Positions 14,901-21,206 of a stretch of 28,127 nucleotides of DNA are shown here, piece by piece. The notes beneath the pieces are model-generated. The model was not told where the DNA came from. It searched no databases and saw nothing but the letters and a program-made list of their open reading frames with translations. Source of the stretch: a virus; IMG/VR virus record IMGVR_UViG_3300032309_002770, positions 1 through 28,127 of that record. One strand, given 5' to 3'. A program made the translations under genes and the position numbers. Every line of letters starts with the position of its first letter. Position 1 is the first letter of the stretch.

Positions 14901-15361
14901 GATGCTGGCCGTCCACCCGGGCGCGAGGACTTTCCCCGCGGTTTGGGGGTGGATCCCCCGGAGGCAGTGGGCTGTTTTTCCACGTCCACCACGGCACCGG
15001 CGGCCTGTTCACCCATGCGCTTCACCTCCACGGTGAGCTGGTTCAGGGTGGACGGCGGGAGCTCAAACGCCCACAGCTCCACCTTTTCCTTCCAGGTGCC
15101 GTCCCGGAGGCACAGGAGCACATGCGGCAGGGGCTCGCTCTGGAGCCAGGCCAAGGCCACGAGCTGCTCCAAGGGCGGCATCGTGTCCTCCGTGGCTTTG
15201 GCGCCCGTGAACAACGTGAGGCCCATTTTTCGGCAGGCATTGAACGTGCCGATCGAGAACGGACGGAGGCCCAGCTCAGGCTCTGGCAGGGTCAGGAAAG
15301 CGTCTTCGCGCAGGTCTGGCGCGGCGGTGGATTTGGATTTCGGGTTGGATGTCTTGCTCAT
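14897..15361 (-). CDS. Tail assembly chaperone, G-like
   Basis: 154 residues. A polar N-terminus (MSKTSNPKSKSTAAPDLRED) is followed by a helical core (about 25-120) with PFSIGTFNACRKMGL, LVALAWLQSEPL and a Pro/Ser/Arg/Gly-rich tail. Size, place between tail-tube candidates and tape measure, and the frameshift near its end all match lambda gpG and the tail assembly chaperones of siphoviruses. Such proteins keep the tape measure soluble while the tube assembles. The ATG at 15361 has no Shine-Dalgarno or TTGAC. Confidence 0.8.
   Translation of the reverse strand: MSKTSNPKSKSTAAPDLREDAFLTLPEPELGLRPFSIGTFNACRKMGLTLFTGAKATEDTMPPLEQLVALAWLQSEPLPHVLLCLRDGTWKEKVELWAFELPPSTLNQLTVEVKRMGEQAAGAVVDVEKQPTASGGSTPKPRGKSSRPGGRPAS
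14930..14936 (-). promoter_or_regulatory. Programmed -1 frameshift slippery site GGGAAAG
   Basis: In the frame of the G-like gene the codons read CGG GGA AAG (residues 142-144), giving G_GGA_AAG, the same heptamer used by lambda G/GT. Slipping to GGG AAA continues in the frame of the T-like ORF. The site lies 31 bases before the zero-frame stop. Confidence 0.82.
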
Positions 15362-15378
15362 GAGAATGGGACTGGGCT

Positions 15379-15855
15379 TCAGGCCGGTGGATCCAGGGCC
15401 AGGAGTTCCGCCACCCGCTCATCCGTGGCGTCCGCCGGGATGAAGTACTTCCGGTCTCCCTGACGGATCAGCACCGTGGGTGTGCCGGATTTGATGGCCT
15501 TGATCAGGGTTTTGTAGTGGCCGAACCCGTATTTCAAGAATGCGATCGGGTGATCCAGATTGCCTTGAAGCCACGCCTCATCATTCCACCGGCGGGCGAA
15601 TTCCAAGAACGTGATGCGTTCTGTCTCCCCGCTGGGCAGGCGGAACTCAATGTGTTGGGCGGAATTCAGGACCCAGGTCACCTGGTGCTGCTCCCGCCCA
15701 TCTCCGTCCGCCTTTTCCACGGTGTGGAAGTAGGCCTCTTTGGGATTGTGAAACCTCGCCCCACAGGCCAGGGCGGCGGCGATCAATTGGGTGTTCGTGG
15801 ACCGGTCCGGACGTTCGTTGTCCTGGAGCGTGCTGAATTGGTCGCCTTCTTTCAT
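15379..15855 (-). CDS. Hypothetical tail-assembly-region protein (158 aa)
   Basis: Starts MKEGDQFSTLQDNERPD at the ATG at 15855. The core has AALACGARFHNPKEAYF, VTWVLNSAQHIEFRLPSGE and a C-terminal ADATDERVAELLALDPP segment. No family recognised. It stands between the hairpin after the tail-tube candidates and the G-like chaperone. TTGAC is present upstream (15883-15887) but 27 nt from the ATG, outside the usual 14-16 range. It may be another assembly chaperone or a minor tail protein. Confidence 0.6.
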   Translation of the reverse strand: MKEGDQFSTLQDNERPDRSTNTQLIAAALACGARFHNPKEAYFHTVEKADGDGREQHQVTWVLNSAQHIEFRLPSGETERITFLEFARRWNDEAWLQGNLDHPIAFLKYGFGHYKTLIKAIKSGTPTVLIRQGDRKYFIPADATDERVAELLALDPPA

Positions 15856-15902
15856 GTCGGGTGGATTTGTGAGGCGCACCCTGTCAACCCCAGACACGAC
15901 AG

Positions 15903-15930
15903 AGCCCGTGGGGACCCCTCCCCACGGGCT
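15903..15930 (-). terminator. Perfect 12-bp stem hairpin, attenuator or partial terminator
   Basis: AGCCCGTGGGGA, loop CCCC (plus strand), TCCCCACGGGCT: a perfect inverted repeat in the 140-base gap 15856-15995. On the minus transcript it is followed by TCTGTCGTG, not a U run, so complete intrinsic termination is unlikely. It sits just after the two tail-tube candidates and would lower transcription, or protect the 3' end of the upstream message, so that tube protein is made in excess over tape measure. Confidence 0.6.
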
Positions 15931-15995
15931 GTTGCTATCGCCGATCACTCAGTTGTCCAGTCGTACTACTTCGCAAATAAAAGGGGGCACGCGGA

Positions 15996-16325
15996 TCAGG
16001 CCGCGTTCGGGTAATTCGTCCCGCTGGCTTCCCAGTCCGGCCAGCGGGTGTTCCCTTGGCTGCGGCGGACACGTTCCACGATGGTTTTGCCGCTGGAATA
16101 CATGTTCCCGGAAGCGTCCACGCCCAGGGCCAGGGCCACGGGTAGATCTCCCGCACCGCGAAGGGAAAACTTCCGGGTGGGAGAGTGCGCCCGCACGGAG
16201 ACAAAGCCGCCGGAATAGTCCAGGAGTGGCTCCGTGACTTCCACGGACTTCTCGTCCTCGAAGGACTGGAGGAGCGCGTACGCCGTCACGCTCTGGATAC
16301 CTGGGATGGAGGGATTGGCTGGCAT
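15996..16325 (-). CDS. Small tail protein, tail-tube candidate 2
   Basis: 109 residues, beta-rich, ending in SGTNYPNAA. It shares a weak pattern with its upstream neighbour: MPAxP start, an E-rich strand, a Gly-containing turn, an R..F/I.L..G motif (here RKFSLRGAGDLPVALAL) and a similar closing segment, so the two look like diverged copies. Followed by a strong hairpin, which fits a highly expressed virion protein. Tail tube proteins are usually 130-250 residues, so it may instead be a stabiliser or partner of the tube. No Shine-Dalgarno before the ATG. Confidence 0.6.
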   Translation of the reverse strand: MPANPSIPGIQSVTAYALLQSFEDEKSVEVTEPLLDYSGGFVSVRAHSPTRKFSLRGAGDLPVALALGVDASGNMYSSGKTIVERVRRSQGNTRWPDWEASGTNYPNAA

Positions 16326-16337
16326 GCTCTGGCTGGT

Positions 16338-16670
16338 TCAGGTGCGGTTTGCGTAACTGCGCGCGGAGATCTCAAACGTGGGCATGTCCGTGTTTGTCTC
16401 CATGTTCTTTGCGGAGACGATCAGCACATCCCCCAGGGACACGTTGTTCACACTGACCACGGCCGCCAGATCCGCCGCCCCGCGCCCCGTCATGGTGATG
16501 TTCTTCGTGATCAACCGCCGGGGCTCCGCCAGGATGATCTCGCCCACCTGGTTGCGCGCGATCACGGTATCCAACGATTGTTCCTCTGTCACCTCCTCGC
16601 AATATCCCCCCACCGGCACAGACATGCCATAGGTGGAAGTCACGCCGAAATCTGGTGGAGTCGCGGGCAT
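16338..16670 (-). CDS. Small tail protein, tail-tube candidate 1
   Basis: 110 residues, beta-rich and acidic. Contains VPVGGYCEEVTEEQSLDTVIARN, and later KNITMTGRGAADLAAVVSVNNVSLGDVL, which reads like a compact beta sandwich with an alpha segment as in tail-tube folds. Twelve bases separate it from its probable paralogue. TTGAC lies 15 nt before the ATG (16686-16690). It is the first gene after the receptor cassette and metzincin. The tube assignment rests on position before the chaperones and on fold-like pattern, not on a family match. Confidence 0.6.
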   Translation of the reverse strand: MPATPPDFGVTSTYGMSVPVGGYCEEVTEEQSLDTVIARNQVGEIILAEPRRLITKNITMTGRGAADLAAVVSVNNVSLGDVLIVSAKNMETNTDMPTFEISARSYANRT

Positions 16671-16685
16671 CGTAGAGCGGTGGCA

Positions 16686-16690
16686 GTCAA
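16686..16690 (-). promoter_or_regulatory. TTGAC start-associated motif, 15 nt before ATG at 16670
   Basis: Context GATTTGACTGCC in the 43-base intergenic gap 16671-16713. It is independent of the upstream stop codon and of any coding sequence I can support. Confidence 0.55.
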
Positions 16691-16713
16691 ATCCGGAAGA
16701 TGGGAGATGTCAG

Positions 16714-17181
16714 TCAGTGGGGCGCGTGCGTCTCACCGATCAGGTGCCGCCCCTCGTGTCGACAAATTCGGACCATGTCTTTAACTGCATCCGGGCGAAT
16801 GCGGATCAAGGATCTCCCCGTGGGGCGCAAGAGCACCTCCCCCGGCGCGCCGGTCGTGGTCGTCAGCACGGCGACGACGATCAAGGCCTCGTCCTGGCTG
16901 GCGAGTTTCCATTTCACCGGCCCGATGCCAGGCACATGCACATCCCCCACAGACTCGCGGCCTGGAATGGCTTGCTTCACGAATCGTTTTGTCCGGGTGC
17001 GAAAGCTTTCCGTGATCGCATCCCCGCACCCCCTCTTTTCCTCCAGAGTCCACTCGTGATGGACGCTGTCCACAAACGCAATCGGGACCGTCTCCGGCCA
17101 ATACCACGCCAGGCCGGAGGATTGCCACTCGGTCGCCTGAGTGGCGGTCAGGGCGAGGAGGAAGAGGAGGATGGATTTCAT
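16714..17181 (-). CDS. Secreted metzincin-like zinc protein
   Basis: 155 residues. The N-terminus MKSILLFLLALTATQA is a clean signal peptide with probable cleavage after A16, so the product should reach the periplasm or outside. The rest follows a zincin plan: strand VPIAFVD, a helix with CGDAITESFRTRTK, a strand near EALIVVAVLT and a final helix with C140, then HEGRHLIGETH at 142-152, an exact HExxHxxGxxH motif with ligands H142, H146, H152 and general base E143. The protein stops three residues later (APH), so the usual Met-turn is absent. The start overlaps the previous stop as ATGA. Possible roles: cutting cell-surface protein, lysis aid or virion enzyme. Confidence 0.75.
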   Translation of the reverse strand: MKSILLFLLALTATQATEWQSSGLAWYWPETVPIAFVDSVHHEWTLEEKRGCGDAITESFRTRTKRFVKQAIPGRESVGDVHVPGIGPVKWKLASQDEALIVVAVLTTTTGAPGEVLLRPTGRSLIRIRPDAVKDMVRICRHEGRHLIGETHAPH

Positions 17182-17615
17182 GGCAGTGCGGCCAGGGCGG
17201 CTGCCCGGGTGAAGAACGCGGTTTGGTAGGCCTGACCAAGGCCAACGATGGCCTCGCGAAACCTCGTCAGCGTGAGTTGTCGGGGCGTTCCGGTGATGTC
17301 CAGGAAGTTCACCGGGGATTCACCGGTGAGCCCGCCCAATCCCTCAGCCTCGCGCAACAACACAAGGAGTTGTGACCAGTTGGCTCGGTCGATATCATCC
17401 ATGGCCAAGCACCACCCTTCCGGCGTGATGCAATGCCCGGCGGCAATGGTGGTTCGGAAGGTGGCTTCGATTGTTTCGCGCGGGTCAGGCTCCGGTTCTG
17501 GCGGTGCGTCAACCTCAACCCATCCCTTGCGGAGCAGGTTCGCGATCTCGGTCGCGTCTGCGGTAGACCGGTCAAAAGTCTGATTTTCAGGTGTGGTGAA
17601 TTGCAGATAGGTCAT
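17178..17615 (-). CDS. DUF4376-type tail fibre assembly protein
   Basis: 145 residues from MTYLQFTTPE. The C-terminal part, about 52-145, fits DUF4376: FRTTIAAGHCITPEGWCLAM, then a helix, then DITGTPRQLTLTRFREAIVGLGQAY and AAALAAL. Such domains occur in tail fibre assembly proteins next to fibre genes. A Pro/Glu-rich linker (about 37-48) precedes it. The ATG at 17615 overlaps the lectin gene's stop as ATGA, which selects it over the upstream in-frame codon at 17705. It probably helps fold or attach the fibre or lectin encoded just before. Confidence 0.75.
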   Translation of the reverse strand: MTYLQFTTPENQTFDRSTADATEIANLLRKGWVEVDAPPEPEPDPRETIEATFRTTIAAGHCITPEGWCLAMDDIDRANWSQLLVLLREAEGLGGLTGESPVNFLDITGTPRQLTLTRFREAIVGLGQAYQTAFFTRAAALAALP

Positions 17616-18298
17616 GAGCAAGCGATTTTGAAACTGGCGGCGATAGATTGTTCGAGCCTTCGCAACAGGGGCAATGAAAGCGCGACTGGAAATCCTACAA
17701 TGCACGCGATTTTCCCGTCTATACCCCGATCCGAGGTTAGGCGATTGCCAATATACAAATCAAGGTTGGACACAGCAATGTTGGATACAGCTCCTGGCGA
17801 CCCGGATGCGGCTCCGTTCACGCGCAGTAGCGGAGCCGACCCGCTTGAATGACTAACTGAAGCAATCCGCCAGACTCCTATTGTGTCACTTCCTGATAAA
17901 AAATCGGAGTTTACCGCAGTGCTCGTGTATCGCAAAAAACCTGCTGCCTGATTGTAAAACAGAATCCTGACGGTAGCATCAATAATCCGCCCAAAATTCC
18001 CCGCACCTGAACGAAGGCTGAGCGCCACAATACTCAGCGACCCTCCGTCTGTCCATGCTGTTGAGGCGGTCAATCTGTCGTCCGTTCCATCAAAAATTAG
18101 CGACGGTTGGCCTCCGACAGAGACCGACTCCATTGTCGGTCTCTGTGTCCCGGTCCCGAGCGCGTGCTTGCTGTTCCCGCTCCGATCACTCCATTGATCT
18201 ACGGGGCTGCCATTGGACACCCCGGAGATGTATCGCGCGTCATAGGCGACGATTGCCCCCATGTGGCGTGGGGCGAGGTGTCGTTGGCGGCGGCTCAT
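17612..18298 (-). CDS. LamG/concanavalin A-like lectin protein, receptor-binding candidate
   Basis: 228 residues. The pattern AYDARYISGVSNGSPVDQW, SDRSGN, QPSLIFDGTDDRL and later LDLYIGNR is that of Laminin_G_3-type beta-jelly-roll lectins. It likely binds host surface glycan. Base composition is clearly lower in GC than flanking genes (25 of 60 bases in 17881-17940, 29 of 60 in 17701-17760 by my count), suggesting that the gene came from elsewhere. It is ATGA-coupled to the tail fibre gene before it and to the DUF4376 gene after it, so the three genes form a host-recognition unit. Confidence 0.8.
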   Translation of the reverse strand: MSRRQRHLAPRHMGAIVAYDARYISGVSNGSPVDQWSDRSGNSKHALGTGTQRPTMESVSVGGQPSLIFDGTDDRLTASTAWTDGGSLSIVALSLRSGAGNFGRIIDATVRILFYNQAAGFLRYTSTAVNSDFLSGSDTIGVWRIASVSHSSGSAPLLRVNGAASGSPGAVSNIAVSNLDLYIGNRLTSDRGIDGKIACIVGFPVALSLPLLRRLEQSIAASFKIACS

Positions 18299-19350
18299 GA
18301 CGCTTTAAGTAGCAAAACCCCTGTGAGCATGGCATCTAGGGCCATGTCGTCCGCTCCCGCTGTTGGGTCGCGGGAGATACCAAGCAACGCGCGCTTGCGA
18401 GCCCCTACGGTCCCGCCCGGGGTAATTCCTGCCGTTGCCGACGTTTCGCGGTGAGTGTTCGCGCTCGCGGCGGCATCAGTCACGGTTTGCGCGGTTCCGA
18501 ACGCGGAATCAATCGCATCGCCGTCAGTGAACACAAGCAGCCGCGCGGACCAGACCACGGAGCCGGTGCCTGTTGCGCACTGCCAGAAAAATGTCGCGGT
18601 GGCGGTCAACCACCCCTCAGGCCAGTGAAACCAAGCCTGCGCAAACTCCTGCGTCGCCGGATCAAAAAGCAACCCGTCCCGGTTGATGCGGTTGGTTGCC
18701 GTTTCCGAGCTGTCGATGCCACATCCAAGGGTTGTTCGGGGGATGAACTCGGATGCGTCGAATTTGATGTAATCAGCCCCTGCACCAATTGTGGCCCGCA
18801 CCGCCGCCGCGTCTGCGTCATCCAACAGCGTCAAGCTGAACGCACTGACCGCCGAGGAGTTCAACTTCCCGGCCAAGGCCGTGGTCACGCTGGAGGCGAA
18901 GTTCGCGTCGTCGCTCAACGCCGCGGCGAGTTCGTCCAGGGTATTCAGCGCGCCGGGGGCGGCGCCGACCCAGGCGGCCAGATAGGCATCGAACGCTTGT
19001 TTCAGCCGCAAGGCGGAGACGCTGCGCGCGGTTTCTTCCGTGCCCGCTTCCGCGGCTGCTTGGCTGATCAGGCTCAGGGCTCCACCACCGCCGCCGCCAC
19101 CATGCGTGCCCGCGATGGAGGCGACGTCTTCCACGGCGTAGGCCCGGATGGTGCCCGCCGGGCTGGAGGCTCCGGCGGTGATCTCTCCGTTCGTGGGCCG
19201 GATGGCCACGGCGATGGCGCGGAGATGGGCCACGATGCGGAGGAGGAGGTCCAGATCACTCTGGAGCTGGGCCGGGTTCGCGGCATCGATCCCGCTGAGC
19301 CGGGCCAGTTCCGCGTCCGCTTGGCGGTAGAGTTGGAGGGAGTCAGGCAT
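18295..19350 (-). CDS. Tail fibre protein
   Basis: 351 residues. The N-terminal ~70 residues are helical (LQLYRQADAELARLSGIDAAN...) and probably attach to the tail. A Gly run (about 84-90) follows. Next comes the common fibre repeat ALNTLDELAAALSDDANFASSVTTALAGKL (about 134-163) and an AAAVRATIGAGA block, seen in many trimeric phage fibres. The C-terminal ~150 residues are beta-rich with FHWPEGW and end in LTGVLLLKAS. It lies between the tail-terminator candidate and the lectin, earlier than fibres usually lie in siphovirus maps. No Shine-Dalgarno or TTGAC before the ATG. Confidence 0.8.
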   Translation of the reverse strand: MPDSLQLYRQADAELARLSGIDAANPAQLQSDLDLLLRIVAHLRAIAVAIRPTNGEITAGASSPAGTIRAYAVEDVASIAGTHGGGGGGGALSLISQAAAEAGTEETARSVSALRLKQAFDAYLAAWVGAAPGALNTLDELAAALSDDANFASSVTTALAGKLNSSAVSAFSLTLLDDADAAAVRATIGAGADYIKFDASEFIPRTTLGCGIDSSETATNRINRDGLLFDPATQEFAQAWFHWPEGWLTATATFFWQCATGTGSVVWSARLLVFTDGDAIDSAFGTAQTVTDAAASANTHRETSATAGITPGGTVGARKRALLGISRDPTAGADDMALDAMLTGVLLLKAS

Positions 19351-19361
19351 GGTAAAAGGAT

Positions 19362-19778
19362 TCAGGTGAGGGACAGGCCCAGGACGAACTCGACCCGGGT
19401 CTCCAGGGCGTCTTCAGAGGAGGCATCGCTCTCTCCCACGGCCACCAGTCCGCCCAGGGTGATGCCTTCCCCGGCCAGGGCGGTGCGGAGCTGGGGGAAG
19501 GTGGCCACGTTCCTCACATGCGCATTTCCCCGGCGGGTCAGGTCCGCATGGCGGCCAGGGGTGGCCATTTCCGCGCTGAGTGGGGTGTGGACGGTGAGGG
19601 TGGCCCGGATCGTCCAGAGGCCTCCCACATCGTTCACCGCCTCCGTGATCATGAGGATGATTCGCGGTTCCGTGGGCGGGAGATCTTCTACGGAGCGCGA
19701 GGGCCGGATTAGGGTGCCCGCCGGGAAATCCCCAACAGAGCACCAGTCAGCCAGCGCGCTTTCGACTTCCGCCGTCAT
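19362..19778 (-). CDS. Tail terminator / tail completion candidate
   Basis: 138 residues. A helical start (MTAEVESALADWCSVG) is followed by strands with EPRIILMITEAVNDVGGLWTI and ATLTVHTPLS, a short helix, and a final strand ETRVEFVLGLSLT. The mixed alpha-beta order and size fit tail terminator proteins such as lambda gpU and DUF3168-type proteins. Position after the head-tail block agrees. The family assignment is by shape rather than by motif. Confidence 0.6.
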   Translation of the reverse strand: MTAEVESALADWCSVGDFPAGTLIRPSRSVEDLPPTEPRIILMITEAVNDVGGLWTIRATLTVHTPLSAEMATPGRHADLTRRGNAHVRNVATFPQLRTALAGEGITLGGLVAVGESDASSEDALETRVEFVLGLSLT

Positions 19779-19792
19779 GATGCCGATCCTGA

Positions 19793-20200
19793 TCAGGCGG
19801 CCACGCCGTCCCCACGTAGGGCGCCCAAGCTGAGAAGGCCAGAGGCCAGGACAGTGCCGGCCACGCTGGGGACATCACCGGAAGCCAGGTCCTCGGCCGG
19901 CATGATTTTACCCGCCGTCGGGCTGAGGACGAGGAGGGTCTGAGCCGGGGCTCCGCCGCCGATGTTCACGAGGCCGCCGGTCTGAGCGGCCAAAGGCTGA
20001 TCCGCCAGGGCTCCGTTCAGCGCGATCCCGAAGAAGACAGAGGAGGCTGCCGCGTTCGCGTCCGTCTTCCAGAGCTTTCCGTCCGATGTTTTCAGGTAAA
20101 CGGCCTCACCGACCGCAACGGTTTCCCCGGCGTTGTAACGCTTATCAACCACAGCGGTGGCATGCGGGGTGATGGTGGTGGGGATGGTGACGTTCGCCAT
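19793..20200 (-). CDS. Capsid decoration-like protein
   Basis: 135 residues, Gly/Ala/Thr-rich and beta-rich, with no charged helices. The segments AVVDKRYNAGETVAVGEAVYLKTSDGKLW and TAGKIMPAEDLASGDVPSVAG resemble DUF2190-like and capsid spike or cement proteins that sit on capsid surfaces. TTGAC lies 14 nt before the ATG (20215-20219). It is five genes away from the protease-scaffold pair, whereas decoration genes often lie next to the capsid gene, so a connector or tail role is not excluded. Confidence 0.6.
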   Translation of the reverse strand: MANVTIPTTITPHATAVVDKRYNAGETVAVGEAVYLKTSDGKLWKTDANAAASSVFFGIALNGALADQPLAAQTGGLVNIGGGAPAQTLLVLSPTAGKIMPAEDLASGDVPSVAGTVLASGLLSLGALRGDGVAA

Positions 20201-20202
20201 GG

Positions 20203-20400
20203 TCAGGATTGGGTGTCAACCGGCTCCCCATGGACGCTGATCTCGGCCAAATGGGCATCGGCCCGGATCAGGCGGACCATGTCGATGCAATGCTGCTTGT
20301 GGACATACCCTTCACCGCTGTCCGCGATGATCTGCCCGTTGCTGGCCACGAGGTGCCAACGCCATTCGTTCGCTTGATCTTGGAAAATGTTGAATTTCAC
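20203..20400 (-). CDS. DUF1508/YegP-like small protein
   Basis: 65 residues from a GTG start that overlaps the previous stop as GTGA. The sequence reads FNIFQDQANEWRWHLVASNGQIIADSGEGY and then IDMVRLIRADA, which is the DUF1508 (YegP) repeat: strand, WRW, NG..IA.S.GY turn, then helix. These are small beta-alpha proteins widespread in bacteria, and I know of no firm function. Inside a capsid-tail gene run this is unusual. No signal peptide. The end of its coding sequence (PVDTQS) contains the TTGAC motif that precedes the next gene. Confidence 0.8.
   Translation of the reverse strand: MKFNIFQDQANEWRWHLVASNGQIIADSGEGYVHKQHCIDMVRLIRADAHLAEISVHGEPVDTQS
20215..20219 (-). promoter_or_regulatory. 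TTGAC start-associated motif, 14 nt before ATG at 20200
   Basis: Context CGGTTGACACCC, nearly identical to the sites at 7376-7380 and 25555-25559. It lies inside the coding end of the DUF1508-like gene and has a 14-nt spacer without Shine-Dalgarno. Confidence 0.5.
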
Positions 20401-20711
20401 GATAGGGATGCCCTGACAAACCAGGTGGTGGCGGTGGGGGTGTCTCCGCGCACTTCATCCACCGTAAACACGGCGCCGCCGTATTCGATCCGGCTCTTGT
20501 CCGGCGGGGCCTGGGGCAGGATGGTTTTGCGGATGGATGCGGTCAGGGTCCGGACCCGCTGGGTGCCCCCATCCACGCGCTGGACTTCCACAGATCCCAG
20601 GGTGATGGCGGCAAAGATGACGGAGCCGTTGACGGTGATTTCCTCCCCGCGAAGGGCGTGATTGGCCTCATCCGCGGCGGCGTGAAACGCGGCCAAGCTG
20701 GCGCGGGTCAT
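20397..20711 (-). CDS. Head-tail connector candidate
   Basis: 104 residues. A helical N-terminus (LAAFHAAADEANHALRG) is followed by beta strands with VNGSVIFAAITLGSVEVQRVDGG and a closing TVDEVRGDTPTATTWFVRA. Short helix-plus-beta-sandwich proteins in this place are usually head-tail joining or stopper proteins (lambda gpFII-like). No specific family recognised. Start and stop codons share a base with the upstream gene (TAATG), and a GGAG lies 9 nt upstream of the ATG. Its stop overlaps the next GTG. Confidence 0.6.
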   Translation of the reverse strand: MTRASLAAFHAAADEANHALRGEEITVNGSVIFAAITLGSVEVQRVDGGTQRVRTLTASIRKTILPQAPPDKSRIEYGGAVFTVDEVRGDTPTATTWFVRASLS

Positions 20712-21160
20712 TACTTCTTCTCCGGTTTGGCGCCTGCCTTGGCGGCCGGGAAGGTGGAGGCGGCAGCTTCCGCCGCGCGGGCGGCTTCTTCCGCTTCCTG
20801 GGCCCGGGCCTTGGCTCGGGCGGCCTCGGCATCAGCAGCGGCCTGGGCGGTGGCCTGAGCGGCGGCAGCGGCTTCGGCGGCCTGACGGGCTTCCCGCGCT
20901 TTCGCTTCCAAGTGGAGGCGGCGCTCTTCGGTTTGGTCCGGGAAGTTGTACTTCGCCGTGACGACGTTATCCACCAGGACGATCACGTGATCGTATTTGT
21001 CCCGCAACTCTCGACCCCGGGGGGTGTCAGACACCAGCTCCGCATGGGCCACGGCCACACCTTCCGCTGGGCTCCCGCCTGGGGAGACGCTGGCCGCTTC
21101 GGCCAGCGTCTCCAGGCTATGGGAGGAGCGAACCCGGGCCTTGATGGTTGAGAGATACAT
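20711..21160 (-). CDS. Ala-rich coiled-coil protein in head-tail region
   Basis: 149 residues. The first ~75 residues are mixed (MYLSTIKARVRSSHSLETLAEAASVSPGG, YDHVIVLVDNVVTAKY), the last ~70 are a long Ala/Glu/Arg helix with heptad spacing, and the C-terminus is basic (AKAGAKPEKK). No known family. It sits between the major capsid and the connector candidate, so a head-completion or DNA-contacting role is possible from the basic helix. The region before the ATG has no Shine-Dalgarno or TTGAC. Confidence 0.65.
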   Translation of the reverse strand: MYLSTIKARVRSSHSLETLAEAASVSPGGSPAEGVAVAHAELVSDTPRGRELRDKYDHVIVLVDNVVTAKYNFPDQTEERRLHLEAKAREARQAAEAAAAAQATAQAAADAEAARAKARAQEAEEAARAAEAAASTFPAAKAGAKPEKK

Positions 21161-21206
21161 GGAAAAGGGGGATCAGTTCAGCTCAGCACACTCACACGCC
21201 CACGCC

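Noticed and set aside
14939-14950. CCCCCAAAC as a second slippery sequence
   Set aside because: The codons read CCC AAA in the zero frame, so the heptamer is out of register for a -1 slip.
15883-15887. TTGAC upstream of the 15855 start
   Set aside because: The spacer is 27 nt, outside the 14-16 range, so it was not counted in the motif set.
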